Positions 8,697 to 17,225 of a stretch of DNA of 39,135 nucleotides are shown one piece after another. Source of the DNA: Anaerolineae bacterium (lineage in GTDB: Bacteria; Chloroflexota; Anaerolineae; DUEN01); NCBI GenBank assembly GCA_025060615.1, contig JANXBS010000004.1, positions 69,400 through 108,534 on the forward strand, written 5' to 3'. The notes beneath the pieces are model-generated. The model did no database searches and was not told the DNA's origin. It saw nothing but the letters and a program-made list of their open reading frames with translations. Each line of letters starts with the position of its first letter. The stretch's first letter is position 1. A program made the translations under genes and the position numbers.

Positions 8697-9554
8697 ATGG
8701 TCAAATCGGAAGTAGCAAGGGCCTGGGGCTTCAAGGGAAGCGCTATCGTCGTCTATCTCAGCTTTCTCGTGTTCACTTTGATCGTGCTATTGCCGGTCTA
8801 CTGGATGGTGAGATCCTCCTTGGCGCCTGCGGCCGATCTGATCAAGGTACCGCTGGTGTATTTCCCTAGGCCTACTCTGCGAAATTTTCAGACGTTAGTG
8901 GAGCAGGTTCCCTTTCTCCAATACGTTCGTAATTCGCTGGCGTATGCGGTGGCCACTACCCTGACCACCTTGGTGGTCAGCTATTTGGCAGCCTATGCCT
9001 TTGCTCGCATCCCATTCCCACATAGTGGCCTACTGATGTGGACGCTCGTCTTATCCATGGCGCTGCCCGACGTGGGCACGATTGTGCCGTTATATCGGGT
9101 GTTGAAGAACTTGCACCTTTTAGACACCATCGCTGGCATTACCCTGGTGCTCAGCAGCACGTTAACCCCCTTCACAGTATGGGTCCTGGTCTCGTTCATC
9201 AAGCAGGTTCCTTATGAGATCGAAGAAGCGGCGATCATTGATGGTGCCTCACTACCCCGGGTCCTTTGGCATATCCTCCTCCCCGTCACCATGCCCGGCC
9301 TGGTAACCATGGGATTGATCAACTTTATCAACGCCTGGAACAACCTGCTATATCCGCTTTCCTTCACCACCTCTCCCTCTTCCAAAACCCTCAGTGTGGC
9401 CATCACCGAGATCTTCGCTGGCTATTCACCGTGGGGGAAGCCCTGGGAGCTCATCATGACCGTAGGGGTGACGATGACGATCCCGGTGGTGATCCTGGTC
9501 CTGTTCTCCCAACGGGCCATTGTCCGCGGCCTCATCGCGGGGGCGATCAAGTAG
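8697..9554 (+). CDS. ABC sugar transporter permease, UgpE/MalG type (importer 2)
   Basis: Second permease of importer 2, 285 aa, with about six membrane spans. The EAA loop is EIEEAAIIDGASLPRVLWHI followed by LLPVTMPGLV. LPVYWMVRSSLAP near the N-terminus and the end RAIVRGLIAGAIK are typical of the family. I chose ATG 8697 because GGGAGACGGAG precedes it; a GTG at 8676 would add seven residues with no better ribosome site. It is the last gene of the carbohydrate locus: 126 bases without a gene follow, then a leaderless-looking promoter. Confidence 0.91.
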   Translation: MVKSEVARAWGFKGSAIVVYLSFLVFTLIVLLPVYWMVRSSLAPAADLIKVPLVYFPRPTLRNFQTLVEQVPFLQYVRNSLAYAVATTLTTLVVSYLAAYAFARIPFPHSGLLMWTLVLSMALPDVGTIVPLYRVLKNLHLLDTIAGITLVLSSTLTPFTVWVLVSFIKQVPYEIEEAAIIDGASLPRVLWHILLPVTMPGLVTMGLINFINAWNNLLYPLSFTTSPSSKTLSVAITEIFAGYSPWGKPWELIMTVGVTMTIPVVILVLFSQRAIVRGLIAGAIK

Positions 9555-9644
9555 GGCAGTGACCAGAGGCTGGTGAAGAGAGGGCCTGTCCTAGCTCCGA
9601 CCTCCATCGCATCGCTGAGTTCAGGCGGTGTTAGATGGCCAGGT

Positions 9645-9674
9645 TTGGTTTCCCATCTGGCCCTATGCTATAAT
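9645..9674 (+). promoter_or_regulatory. Promoter of the glycosyltransferase-like operon; transcript likely leaderless
   Basis: TTGGTT (9645-9650) and TATAAT (9669-9674) are separated by 18 bases, and TGC directly before the -10 box makes it an extended -10. The ATG at 9681 lies six bases after the -10 box, so transcription should start at or next to the A of the start codon. No Shine-Dalgarno sequence is present. Leaderless translation is inferred from this geometry. Confidence 0.65.
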
Positions 9675-9680
9675 CGCGCC

Positions 9681-11264
9681 ATGCCTCCAGAGACCCTGCC
9701 ATCACGTTGTGTTCAGAGTGAGATCAGCCTGGGTCTTGGTTTCACCTTGCTAACCCTGCTGACGCTTATCGCAGGGGCACCGTTGGCTTATCCTGGCTTT
9801 CTGGAAACCCACAGCGGCTTTCTCCCCATTTACCATGCCTATGAGCTGGCCGGCGGGGCTAATCTCTTCATATGGACTCCCCGGATCGGTTCCGATTTCG
9901 ATCCCTGGCGCAGCGATGGCCGCTTTTCCTATTGGATCGCCGCGTTGGCCATCCGCGGCGGGCTGTCCGGCACAGCCGCCGTGCGGCTCAGCTACGCGCT
10001 AGCGCTGGTGTTGGGCGCCTGGGGGATGCACGTCTGGGCGCGACGACATCTATCCCCGCTCGCCGCGTTGTTGGCCGCCCTGGTCTACGTCTTCCTGCCG
10101 TGGACGCTCGTCACCTGGTACGTCCGCGGCGCCTTGGGCGAGGCCTGGCTGTGGGCCGTGACGCCCTGGCTTTTGTGGGGTGTCTCAGCGGGGATGGCCG
10201 GCTCTCGACGGGGCTGGGCCGCTGCTGGGCTGGCCACTATGCTGCTCCTGTGGTCTCAGGCCGGGCTGGCAGCTTTTGTGCTCTTCCTCGCCTTGCTCTC
10301 CCTTGCGCTCGCGCAAGAGGCCAAAGCGCGCCTTCCGACACTGTTTGCGTTGGCCATAGGTGTAGCCGTCGGAATAGTCGGATTGATCCCCTGGTTGACG
10401 CAACCTGGCGCCGGCCCCAACCCGGCCTTTGACGAGCACTTCCTATACCTTTTCCAGCTCCTCCTGCCTCAATGGGGATACGACGTGAGCCGCCCCGGCT
10501 GGCAGGACTCGTTGTCGTTTCAGATGGGGGCGGTGGCAATCGGTTTAGCTTTGCTAGCCGCCTATGGGGGACTCGCCCACCGGTCGAGCCCTCGACAGGA
10601 CCGCCTATGGCATTGGGCTGGTGCGGCTACGGGGCTTATCCTCTTACTTACGTTGGGCATCACAGCGCCTCTCTGGCGCGTCACCGGCATGCAGCGCCTG
10701 CTCACCTACCCTTGGCAACTGCTGATCGTCGCCGCGCCCTGGCTCAGCCTGATGGCCGGAAGCGCGGTAGATCGAATCCCTGGGCTGGAAGCGCAACCCC
10801 GCTGGGCCGTTGTCGCCGGGTTGGTGGTGCTCAGCGTGTATCCGTATCTGAGCCCTCGTTTCACCCAGGTCGAGCCGGGCGCCCGGCCAGCCGCCATCTT
10901 GGGCGAGAACCAGATCGCCCTAGTGGATGCCCAGGTGACCGGTGACATCCGGCCCGGCAGCACCCTGACTGTCACCCTCACTTGGCAGGCACTGAAGCCT
11001 ATCGAGCTGGACTACACCGTATTTGTGCACGTGGTGGATCCGGACGAGCAGATTCGGACGCAGCGGGACATCCAGCCACAAGCCGGCCAGCGCCCTACCA
11101 ACACTTGGGCCGTGGGCGAGCTCATTCGAGATGAGCACCCGTTGTCTATCCCGGCCGACGCGCCGGCCGTTCGCTATCACATCAATCTGGGCCTCTACGA
11201 TTGGCGCACCGGCCAGCGCTTGCGCGTAGGCAATGCCGACTTCATCCGGTTGGAGGCTCCATGA
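9681..11264 (+). CDS. Multi-span membrane protein, PTPS-related / GT-C-like (paralogue 1)
   Basis: Integral membrane protein of 527 aa with about ten hydrophobic spans and a C-terminal soluble domain. It resembles the family called 6-pyruvoyl-tetrahydropterin-synthase-related membrane proteins, thought to be GT-C-type glycosyltransferases using lipid-linked sugars. It shares blocks with the next two genes: LPWTLVTWYVRGALGEA, DSLSFQMGA and LTYPWQLLIVAAPW. The last ~110 residues form a beta-rich domain (LTVTLTWQALKPIELDYTVF, VHVVDPDEQIRTQRD), which the other two lack. The start at 9681 is chosen from the promoter six bases upstream; an in-frame start at 9573 would lie before the promoter. It overlaps the next gene by ATGA. 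The enzymatic role is inferred; sugar donor and acceptor are unknown. Confidence 0.78.
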   Translation: MPPETLPSRCVQSEISLGLGFTLLTLLTLIAGAPLAYPGFLETHSGFLPIYHAYELAGGANLFIWTPRIGSDFDPWRSDGRFSYWIAALAIRGGLSGTAAVRLSYALALVLGAWGMHVWARRHLSPLAALLAALVYVFLPWTLVTWYVRGALGEAWLWAVTPWLLWGVSAGMAGSRRGWAAAGLATMLLLWSQAGLAAFVLFLALLSLALAQEAKARLPTLFALAIGVAVGIVGLIPWLTQPGAGPNPAFDEHFLYLFQLLLPQWGYDVSRPGWQDSLSFQMGAVAIGLALLAAYGGLAHRSSPRQDRLWHWAGAATGLILLLTLGITAPLWRVTGMQRLLTYPWQLLIVAAPWLSLMAGSAVDRIPGLEAQPRWAVVAGLVVLSVYPYLSPRFTQVEPGARPAAILGENQIALVDAQVTGDIRPGSTLTVTLTWQALKPIELDYTVFVHVVDPDEQIRTQRDIQPQAGQRPTNTWAVGELIRDEHPLSIPADAPAVRYHINLGLYDWRTGQRLRVGNADFIRLEAP

Positions 11265-13111
11265 CCCCCCCACAAGGCTTTCAAAAGCCCGTGCCTTATA
11301 CCTTGATCCTGGCGCTGCTGCTCTCCGCCTTCGCCATTGCGCCGTACTTGGAGCCTGGCTATTTTTGGAGCGCCCACGACGCCCGTCATGACGTCTACTT
11401 CCTCTTCGAGTTCGATCGTGCAGTGCAAGATGGCATCTGGTTCCCGCGCTGGGCACCCGATTTCACCTTTGGCTACGGGTATCCGTTCTGGGTGGTATAT
11501 GGCCCGCTCGCCACTTTTGTAGGTGAGCTGTTCCATCACTTCCTAGGGCTGGGGTGGGAGAGCTCGGTGGAGACAGTATATGCGCTATCTGTTTTGCTCA
11601 GCACGCTGGGCATGTACGGCTTCGTACGAAGCTGGGCAGGCCCGCGCGCTGGGCTGCTGGCTGCGGCTGTACACGTCTATGCACCCTATCACTTGGTGGA
11701 CCTCTACGTGCGGGCGGCCCTGGCCGAGTCGGTGGCGCTGGCCATCGTGCCGTTCGTGATGTGGGCTGCTCGTGAGGTAGCGCTACGCCCGCGGCTGGGC
11801 GCGGTGACCGGCCTAGCTTTGGCCTATGCTGCGCTCATGTTCACCAGCAACCTGGTGACGCTGATCTTCACCCCGCTACTGGCGGTCTATATCGCTGTGC
11901 TAGTACTGTATCAGGCTAACCGAGAGCAACCCTGGCGACAGTGGTCAAAGGAGTCCATCCTGCCGCTGATGGCTCAATTCGTGCGGCTGGGGTTCCCACC
12001 AGCAATAGGCCTGCTGCTGGGCCTGGGCCTTTCGGCGATCTTCTGGATCCCGGCGCTCATTGAGTCCAGGTACGTCAATCAGGAGCAATGGTACGGCGGG
12101 TACTTTAGCGCAGTGCAACACTTTATCTATCCACATCAGCTCTTCTCACCGGCCTGGGGATTCGGCATCAGCCAGCCGGGGCCAGACGACGCGGCTCAGG
12201 GTGGGCTGAGCTTTCAGATCGGGGCCATCCCCTTCGTGTTGACAGTGCTCTCGCTATGGGCTAGCGCCCGAGCACGAGGGGTGGTACGATGGGAGCTGAG
12301 GCTATTTCAGGCATCACTGATCGGCGTGCTCTGGCTCACCTTACCCGTCTCGGCATGGGCTTGGGAGCATCTGCCCATCATCCCTTACGCCCAGTTCCCG
12401 TGGCGCTACCTGATGCTGGCGTTGCTGCCGCTGGCTACGCTCTCGGGCTCGTTGTTGCTTTCGGGTGGGGCAACACCAGGCTCGCACGACGAGCGTCTGC
12501 CTGACCTGGCGACGCTGGCGCTAGTGGCGCTGGTGATCCTGGGTAGCTATCCCTACCTAGATGTTCAGGTGCACGAGCCTACGCCAGAACAGGGGCCGGT
12601 CTCGCTTCAGGCGATGATGCGCTTTCAGCGCTCCGCCGACCGGATGACAGGGGTGACGGTTTGGGTGGATCCTGCGCAGCGGCCGCGCTGGGGGCCATTA
12701 GCTGACGTCTTCATGCTCGGCGAGGACGTGAAGTCCCGCGCCGACTACAGCAACATGAGCAAGGACACCGTCATCGTAGGCTCGGTGGACATCGGCAGCG
12801 CCCACGAGCAACTCTTTTTCCACGCCGAAGGGGGCGAACGCCAGGTGACGTTCAACATTTTCTGGTTCCCCGGCTGGAAAGCATACCTGCTTGATGGGCA
12901 GAACGGACGGATCGTGCGGGAGCTGAAGGTGACTCGGGAGGACGGTCCACTCGCTCGCATCGTGGTCACGGTGCCCGAGGGCGAGGGATATATGCTGCTG
13001 CGATTCGAGGATACGCCGGTGCGACGGGCCGGTAAGATCATCTCGGCGGCGACGATCGCGCTCCTGCCCGCCCTTTGGATCGGACGATGGTGGTTGATCC
13101 GGCGCTTTTAG
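11261..13111 (+). CDS. Multi-span membrane protein, PTPS-related / GT-C-like (paralogue 2)
   Basis: A 616-aa integral membrane protein with about eleven hydrophobic spans. After the first span it has YFWSAHDARHDVYFLFEFDR, an acidic/histidine loop in the place where GT-C glycosyltransferases carry their catalytic acidic residues. Further shared blocks are APYHLVDLYVRAALAES, GLSFQIGA and FPWRYLMLALLPL. The C-terminus is a YfhO-like beta domain (NIFWFPGWKAYLLDG) followed by a final span. The start is the ATG at 11261, with GGAGG four bases upstream; it overlaps the preceding stop codon (ATGA), implying translational coupling. Its closest relative here is the next gene. Probable role: transfer of a sugar from a lipid carrier on the outer face of the membrane. 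Confidence 0.78.
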   Translation: MTPPQGFQKPVPYTLILALLLSAFAIAPYLEPGYFWSAHDARHDVYFLFEFDRAVQDGIWFPRWAPDFTFGYGYPFWVVYGPLATFVGELFHHFLGLGWESSVETVYALSVLLSTLGMYGFVRSWAGPRAGLLAAAVHVYAPYHLVDLYVRAALAESVALAIVPFVMWAAREVALRPRLGAVTGLALAYAALMFTSNLVTLIFTPLLAVYIAVLVLYQANREQPWRQWSKESILPLMAQFVRLGFPPAIGLLLGLGLSAIFWIPALIESRYVNQEQWYGGYFSAVQHFIYPHQLFSPAWGFGISQPGPDDAAQGGLSFQIGAIPFVLTVLSLWASARARGVVRWELRLFQASLIGVLWLTLPVSAWAWEHLPIIPYAQFPWRYLMLALLPLATLSGSLLLSGGATPGSHDERLPDLATLALVALVILGSYPYLDVQVHEPTPEQGPVSLQAMMRFQRSADRMTGVTVWVDPAQRPRWGPLADVFMLGEDVKSRADYSNMSKDTVIVGSVDIGSAHEQLFFHAEGGERQVTFNIFWFPGWKAYLLDGQNGRIVRELKVTREDGPLARIVVTVPEGEGYMLLRFEDTPVRRAGKIISAATIALLPALWIGRWWLIRRF

Positions 13112-13140
13112 GATGTTTCCGGAATCATCGGTAGAAGCCC

Positions 13141-14865
13141 ATGCTGGTGAGATGCGCACTGAGACAATGGGGTCGTAGGCCACCGGGTGACCGCACCTTG
13201 TGGCTGACGTTGGGGCTCACCGTCTTCGCGTGGGCTCCCCTCTTGTCGCCAGGCTATTTCTTCAAGGCCCATGATGCCCGGCACAGCGTGTTTTTCTTGG
13301 TAGAGTTCGATGCCGCGATCCGGGATGGGGCGTGGTGGCCGCGCTGGACCATGGACCAGGCGCTGGGATACGGCTACCCGCTGTGGCTGTTTTACCCGCC
13401 GCTCTCGTACTACGTGGCCGAGGCATTCCATTTACTAGGGCTCGGGTTCACAGCCGCCGTTAAGGCCACCTATTTGGTCGGCTTTCTAGTAGCCGCCTGG
13501 GCGATGTACACGCTGGTCCGGCGATGGTGGGGGCCGGCGGCCGGGCTAGTAGCGAGTCTAGCCTATACGTACGCCCCGTATCACCTGGTGGACATCTACG
13601 TGCGCAGCGCCCTAGCTGAGTTCATGGCGCTGGCATGGTTCCCTCTGGCGCTGCTGGCTTTTGATGAGCTGGTCGCTCGCGGCGGGCGCAGGCAGGTAGC
13701 CCTGGCCGCGCTGGCCTTCGCTGGGATGACCCTCACTCATGCGGTAACGGCGATGACCTTCGTGCCGCTGTTGGCCGCTATGGTGCTGTGGCATCTCGTG
13801 TGGATGCGGCGATTCCTGATCGCCCGGGCGGGACAAGCGTTGGCTGCAGCGTTACTAGGAGGTGGCCTCAGCGCCATCTTCTTGGTGCCGATGCTCTTAG
13901 AGCGCTCTTTCATCGTTCAAGAGCAGTGGATGCACGGGACGTATCAGTATTGGCAGCACTTTGTATATCTGCACCAGTTCGTATCGCCTTCCTGGGGCTT
14001 CCAGCATTCGGTGGAAGGGCCAGGGGATGGGATGTCGTTCCAGTTAGGTGCGGTGATCACGGTGCTAGCCCTGGGGGCGACGATAGCTGCCTCAGCGCGG
14101 CCCGAACGAGGGCGCAGGCAGGCCCTGTTTATGGCCGTAGCCACCCTTGTGGTATTATTGGGCATGACTAGCGTGGCCGAGCCTATCTGGCGCTCGCTGC
14201 CGTTATTACAGCTTGTGCAGTTTCCCTGGCGACTACTGGCGCTAGCGGCGGTCACCTTGGCCATTCTGGCCGGCGCTGCTGTGGCTTTCTTACCCGATAA
14301 GGATGCCCGCGCGTCCGCCGGCGTGATCGGGTTGTTGCTTGTCGTCGCCAGCCTTTCCTACACTGTACCCCAGTTCACTCCCATCACCCCGGAGGACGAA
14401 AGCGCGTTGGCGATCATCCGCTTCGAGACGGAGTATCCGGACATGGTAGGCATGACCGCTTGGACCTCAGCATTGCCTAGCGATTCGCCTCTGGTGGCGC
14501 AATATCGGGAAGGGCGTCCGCTCGAACGGATGGTGATCGTGCGCGGCCAAGGCCAGGTGAAGACCACACGCGTAGGCGGTGCCTCGATCGAGGGATGGGT
14601 GCAGGCCGATGGACCAGTCACCGTTCAGTTTCTCACGTACTGGTTTCCCGGTTGGCGCGTTTGGCTAGATGGAGAGCTGATTCCCAGCCGCCCGGAAGGC
14701 CCATATGGCCTGCTGACAATTGACGTTCCGCCCGGCGAGCATACTGTCTCTCTCCGAATGGGAGGCACCCCTGCTCGCTATGCGGGGACTGCTATCTCGG
14801 CTGTCAGTTTGCTGCTCACCGGCATCATCGCTCTGGTCCCCCGGAGGTCACAAGAGGTTGAGTAA
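13141..14865 (+). CDS. Multi-span membrane protein, PTPS-related / GT-C-like (paralogue 3)
   Basis: A 574-aa membrane protein clearly paralogous to the preceding one: YFFKAHDARHSVFFLVEFDA, LGYGYPLWLFYPPLSYYVAE, YAPYHLVDIYVRSALAEF, GMSFQLGA and VQFPWRLLALAA. It ends in the same type of beta domain (TYWFPGWRVWLDGELI) plus a last transmembrane helix. The start codon at 13141 has only a weak ribosome site (GTAGAAG), but no better start is available before the first span. Its stop codon overlaps the next ATG (TAATG). With paralogues 1 and 2 it may form a sequential or heteromeric glycan-modifying set. Function inferred from family only. Confidence 0.78.
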   Translation: MLVRCALRQWGRRPPGDRTLWLTLGLTVFAWAPLLSPGYFFKAHDARHSVFFLVEFDAAIRDGAWWPRWTMDQALGYGYPLWLFYPPLSYYVAEAFHLLGLGFTAAVKATYLVGFLVAAWAMYTLVRRWWGPAAGLVASLAYTYAPYHLVDIYVRSALAEFMALAWFPLALLAFDELVARGGRRQVALAALAFAGMTLTHAVTAMTFVPLLAAMVLWHLVWMRRFLIARAGQALAAALLGGGLSAIFLVPMLLERSFIVQEQWMHGTYQYWQHFVYLHQFVSPSWGFQHSVEGPGDGMSFQLGAVITVLALGATIAASARPERGRRQALFMAVATLVVLLGMTSVAEPIWRSLPLLQLVQFPWRLLALAAVTLAILAGAAVAFLPDKDARASAGVIGLLLVVASLSYTVPQFTPITPEDESALAIIRFETEYPDMVGMTAWTSALPSDSPLVAQYREGRPLERMVIVRGQGQVKTTRVGGASIEGWVQADGPVTVQFLTYWFPGWRVWLDGELIPSRPEGPYGLLTIDVPPGEHTVSLRMGGTPARYAGTAISAVSLLLTGIIALVPRRSQEVE

Positions 14866-15986
14866 TGCGTCAACCGATCCTCCGACGCTGCCCCCATTGC
14901 GGCGTCCAAGTCTCCTGGCGGGCCCACACCTGTTTCATGTGTGGCGTGCGCTTGGATGGGCGGTCGCCAGCGCATCTCCGCTCGCTTGGTATAGACCTCC
15001 TTCTGATGATGGGGGTGCTGGCTGCTGCTTGGCTGCTTTGGCGACATGTCCCGCGTCCGCAGGAAGACCTTTTCCCAACGCCAATCTTCGCCACTCCGGT
15101 CGCTATCGCCTCGCCCACCCCCGTTTCCGCTGTGGTTGTGTCCCCTGTCGCCACACGTCGCGCAGCCTCAACCTTTGAGGCGATCGGGACACCCACGCCG
15201 ATCGTCCACGTGGTGCAGCAAGGCGAGAGCCTAGAATACATCGCTGGCTTTTACGGGGTGCGCGTATCCGATATCGTGACGGCTAACGCGCTGGAAGACC
15301 CGGATCGGCTGCAGGTGGGACAGCGGCTGGTGATTCCTGTGCCCACCTCGCCTCCTCCTGAAACGATGGCTTCTCCCACAGCTGCAGCTGTCACCCATTA
15401 TATAGTGCAGGAGGGAGACACGCTGAGCGCCATTGCCGTGCGCTTCCGGGTGTCTATTGCCGCGCTCCAGGCCGCCAACAACCTGGGGAAGAGCGAGCTC
15501 ATCCGCGTGGGCGATACCCTCATCATCCCCACACCTTTTCCGACAGTCCCAGCCAGCGAGCCGTCGGCTGCGCTCACGGTGACAGCCAATCCCACCTCCA
15601 ATAGCCCCTATCGCTGGCCGGCGCCTCCTCTGCTCAGCCCGGCCAACGGAGCGGTTATCGCTAGCGTCGGAGAGCCCCTCCTGCGATGGGCAGCGGTTGG
15701 GCTGTTAGATCAGGACGAGTGGTACGTGGTACGGTTGTGGCCAGCGGATCCGAACCTGCCTAGTCCCCCAACTTACTGGACTAAGGGGACAAGCTGGCGC
15801 GTCGGATCGGAGTGGCGGCCATCGGAGGTGAGGTACGGGCGGCGCTACCTCTGGCAGGTAGTAGTGCTACGCGCTCATGGCGAGGGGGCCAGCCGACGCG
15901 TGATAGAAGCCACCAGTCCCCTTAGCGAGATCCGCAGCTTCACTTGGGGAGAGCCGGAGGAGTTCAACGCCGCTAGCGAGCCATAG
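14865..15986 (+). CDS. Zinc-ribbon, single-span protein with two LysM domains
   Basis: A 373-aa protein with an unusual order: an N-terminal zinc ribbon (Cys9, Cys12, Cys23, Cys26), a transmembrane helix at about 42-61, a Thr/Pro-rich spacer, LysM 1 (about 114-158, HVVQQGESLEYIAGFYGV), LysM 2 (about 177-222, HYIVQEGDTLSAIAVRF) and a C-terminal beta domain (about 243-360). LysM domains bind GlcNAc-containing glycans such as peptidoglycan. The topology places the zinc ribbon in the cytoplasm and the LysM domains outside. It overlaps the preceding membrane protein by TAATG and is followed by a PIG-L deacetylase, so it may anchor or organise the surface-glycan machinery. The domain calls are firm; the cellular role is inferred. 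Confidence 0.85.
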   Translation: MRQPILRRCPHCGVQVSWRAHTCFMCGVRLDGRSPAHLRSLGIDLLLMMGVLAAAWLLWRHVPRPQEDLFPTPIFATPVAIASPTPVSAVVVSPVATRRAASTFEAIGTPTPIVHVVQQGESLEYIAGFYGVRVSDIVTANALEDPDRLQVGQRLVIPVPTSPPPETMASPTAAAVTHYIVQEGDTLSAIAVRFRVSIAALQAANNLGKSELIRVGDTLIIPTPFPTVPASEPSAALTVTANPTSNSPYRWPAPPLLSPANGAVIASVGEPLLRWAAVGLLDQDEWYVVRLWPADPNLPSPPTYWTKGTSWRVGSEWRPSEVRYGRRYLWQVVVLRAHGEGASRRVIEATSPLSEIRSFTWGEPEEFNAASEP

Positions 15987-16001
15987 TCGGAGAGGTGAGA
16001 G

Positions 16002-16865
16002 ATGCCAGACACGAAAGGTAAGACCGCAGGATCGCGGACCCTTTTAGCCGTCTATGCCCACCCAGACGATGAGTCCTTTGGGACAGGGGGGATGTTGGCC
16101 CATTACGCGGCCGAGGGAGTGCGCGTGGCGCTGGTCTGCGCTACCCGGGGCGAGGCGGGAGAGATCGCCGATTCTAACTTGGCCACGCCGGAGACGCTGG
16201 GCCACGTACGTGAGGCCGAATTGCGCTGCGCAGCGGAAACGCTGGGCCTGACCGATTTGATCATTCTGGACTACCGCGACTCCGGCATGGCCGGCTCGCC
16301 CGATAACCGCCATCCGCGCGCCCTTATCAACGCGCCAGCAGACGAGGTAGTAGGCCAGCTCGTGGGCATTATCCGTCGCCTACGTCCTCAAGTGGTCGTC
16401 ACATTTGAGCCCAACGGCGGCTATGGACATCCCGATCACATCGCCATCCACCGCTACACGGTGGCGGCCTTCCACGCCGCCGCAGATCCGTCTCGCTACC
16501 CGGAGCAAGGGGCCACCTGGCGGCCATCTCGCCTGTTTTACACCGGCATTCCCCGATCGTTCTTCATGAAGCTGCGTGATCGGCTTGTCGCCTTGGGCAG
16601 GGACACAAGCTTTTTCGACCGCTTTGAGGTGGAAGGCTTCGGCTGGCCTGATGAAGAGATCCACGTGGCTATGGATATAGGAGCCGTCTTCGAGGCTAAG
16701 TGGAGGGCTTTTCTATGCCACCGCACCCAGTTCGGCCCGGATCACCTGTTCCGCCTTCTGCCTGAAGACGAGATCTGGCAAATGATGCGCTATGAGCACT
16801 TTGCGCAGGCGTGGCCACCGTTAAGCCATGGCCATCGCCTGTCCGATCTCTTCGAGGGGCTTTAA
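16002..16865 (+). CDS. PIG-L (LmbE) family zinc deacetylase
   Basis: Zinc-dependent N-acetylglucosaminyl deacetylase-like protein, 287 aa. The metal-binding motif AHPDDE is at residues 19-24 and the second histidine cluster, GHPDH, is at about 142-146, as in MshB and GlcNAc-PI deacetylase. The family removes acetyl groups from GlcNAc linked to inositol, malate, lipids or antibiotics. It lacks a signal peptide, so it is cytoplasmic. It lies 15 bases after the LysM gene, with GAGAGGTGAGAG ahead of the ATG, as the last gene of the glycosyltransferase-like operon. This context suggests a role in surface-glycan precursor modification, but a thiol-cofactor (bacillithiol or mycothiol type) role cannot be excluded. 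Confidence 0.88.
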   Translation: MPDTKGKTAGSRTLLAVYAHPDDESFGTGGMLAHYAAEGVRVALVCATRGEAGEIADSNLATPETLGHVREAELRCAAETLGLTDLIILDYRDSGMAGSPDNRHPRALINAPADEVVGQLVGIIRRLRPQVVVTFEPNGGYGHPDHIAIHRYTVAAFHAAADPSRYPEQGATWRPSRLFYTGIPRSFFMKLRDRLVALGRDTSFFDRFEVEGFGWPDEEIHVAMDIGAVFEAKWRAFLCHRTQFGPDHLFRLLPEDEIWQMMRYEHFAQAWPPLSHGHRLSDLFEGL

Positions 16866-16955
16866 CATGAGCCAAGGCGACAATCGTATTCAATCTGCGG
16901 CTACCTGGAATAGATCAGCAAACCCCGCTGCTGCGAGATAGCTTTACTCGCCTGG

Positions 16956-17210
16956 CTACGGCTTCGCAGGCCTCCTTCTAGGCCCTACGATATCCAGGAT
17001 CACACGCTTACCCTGACGCGCGGCAGCCACGTTAAGCAGCGTTCGCATGGCATTAGCGACGCGGCCATTTTTACCGATGACCCGCCCTACGTCCTCAGGG
17101 GCAACTCGCAACTCCAGGATAATCGAACGCGCCCCCTCCTTTTCCACGACTTGAACCTGTGCAGGGTCGTTCACCAGGTTTTCGGCCATGTACACTACCA
17201 GCTCTTTCAA
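16956..17210 (-). CDS. khpA: KH-domain RNA-binding protein KhpA
   Basis: Small 84-aa single-KH-domain protein (YlqC/KhpA family) that binds RNA and in other bacteria partners with KhpB (Jag). The KH signature is RVIGKNGRVANAMRTLL, with the GxxG loop GKNG, and the start resembles the family (KELVVYMAENLVNDPAQVQV). The start codon is TTG at 17210, supported by GGAGGGGAC immediately upstream. It lies 15 bases downstream of rpsP, the standard position for this gene. The ffh-rpsP-khpA order is typical, but the usual rimM-trmD-rplS genes do not follow; the cluster ends here against a convergent PIG-L gene. Confidence 0.93.
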   Translation of the reverse strand: MKELVVYMAENLVNDPAQVQVVEKEGARSIILELRVAPEDVGRVIGKNGRVANAMRTLLNVAAARQGKRVILDIVGPRRRPAKP

Positions 17211-17225
17211 GTCCCCTCCAAAGCG

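Noticed and set aside
9573-9680. Upstream in-frame start for the first GT-C-like protein
   Set aside because: The promoter with extended TATAAT lies downstream of it, directly ahead of the ATG at 9681.
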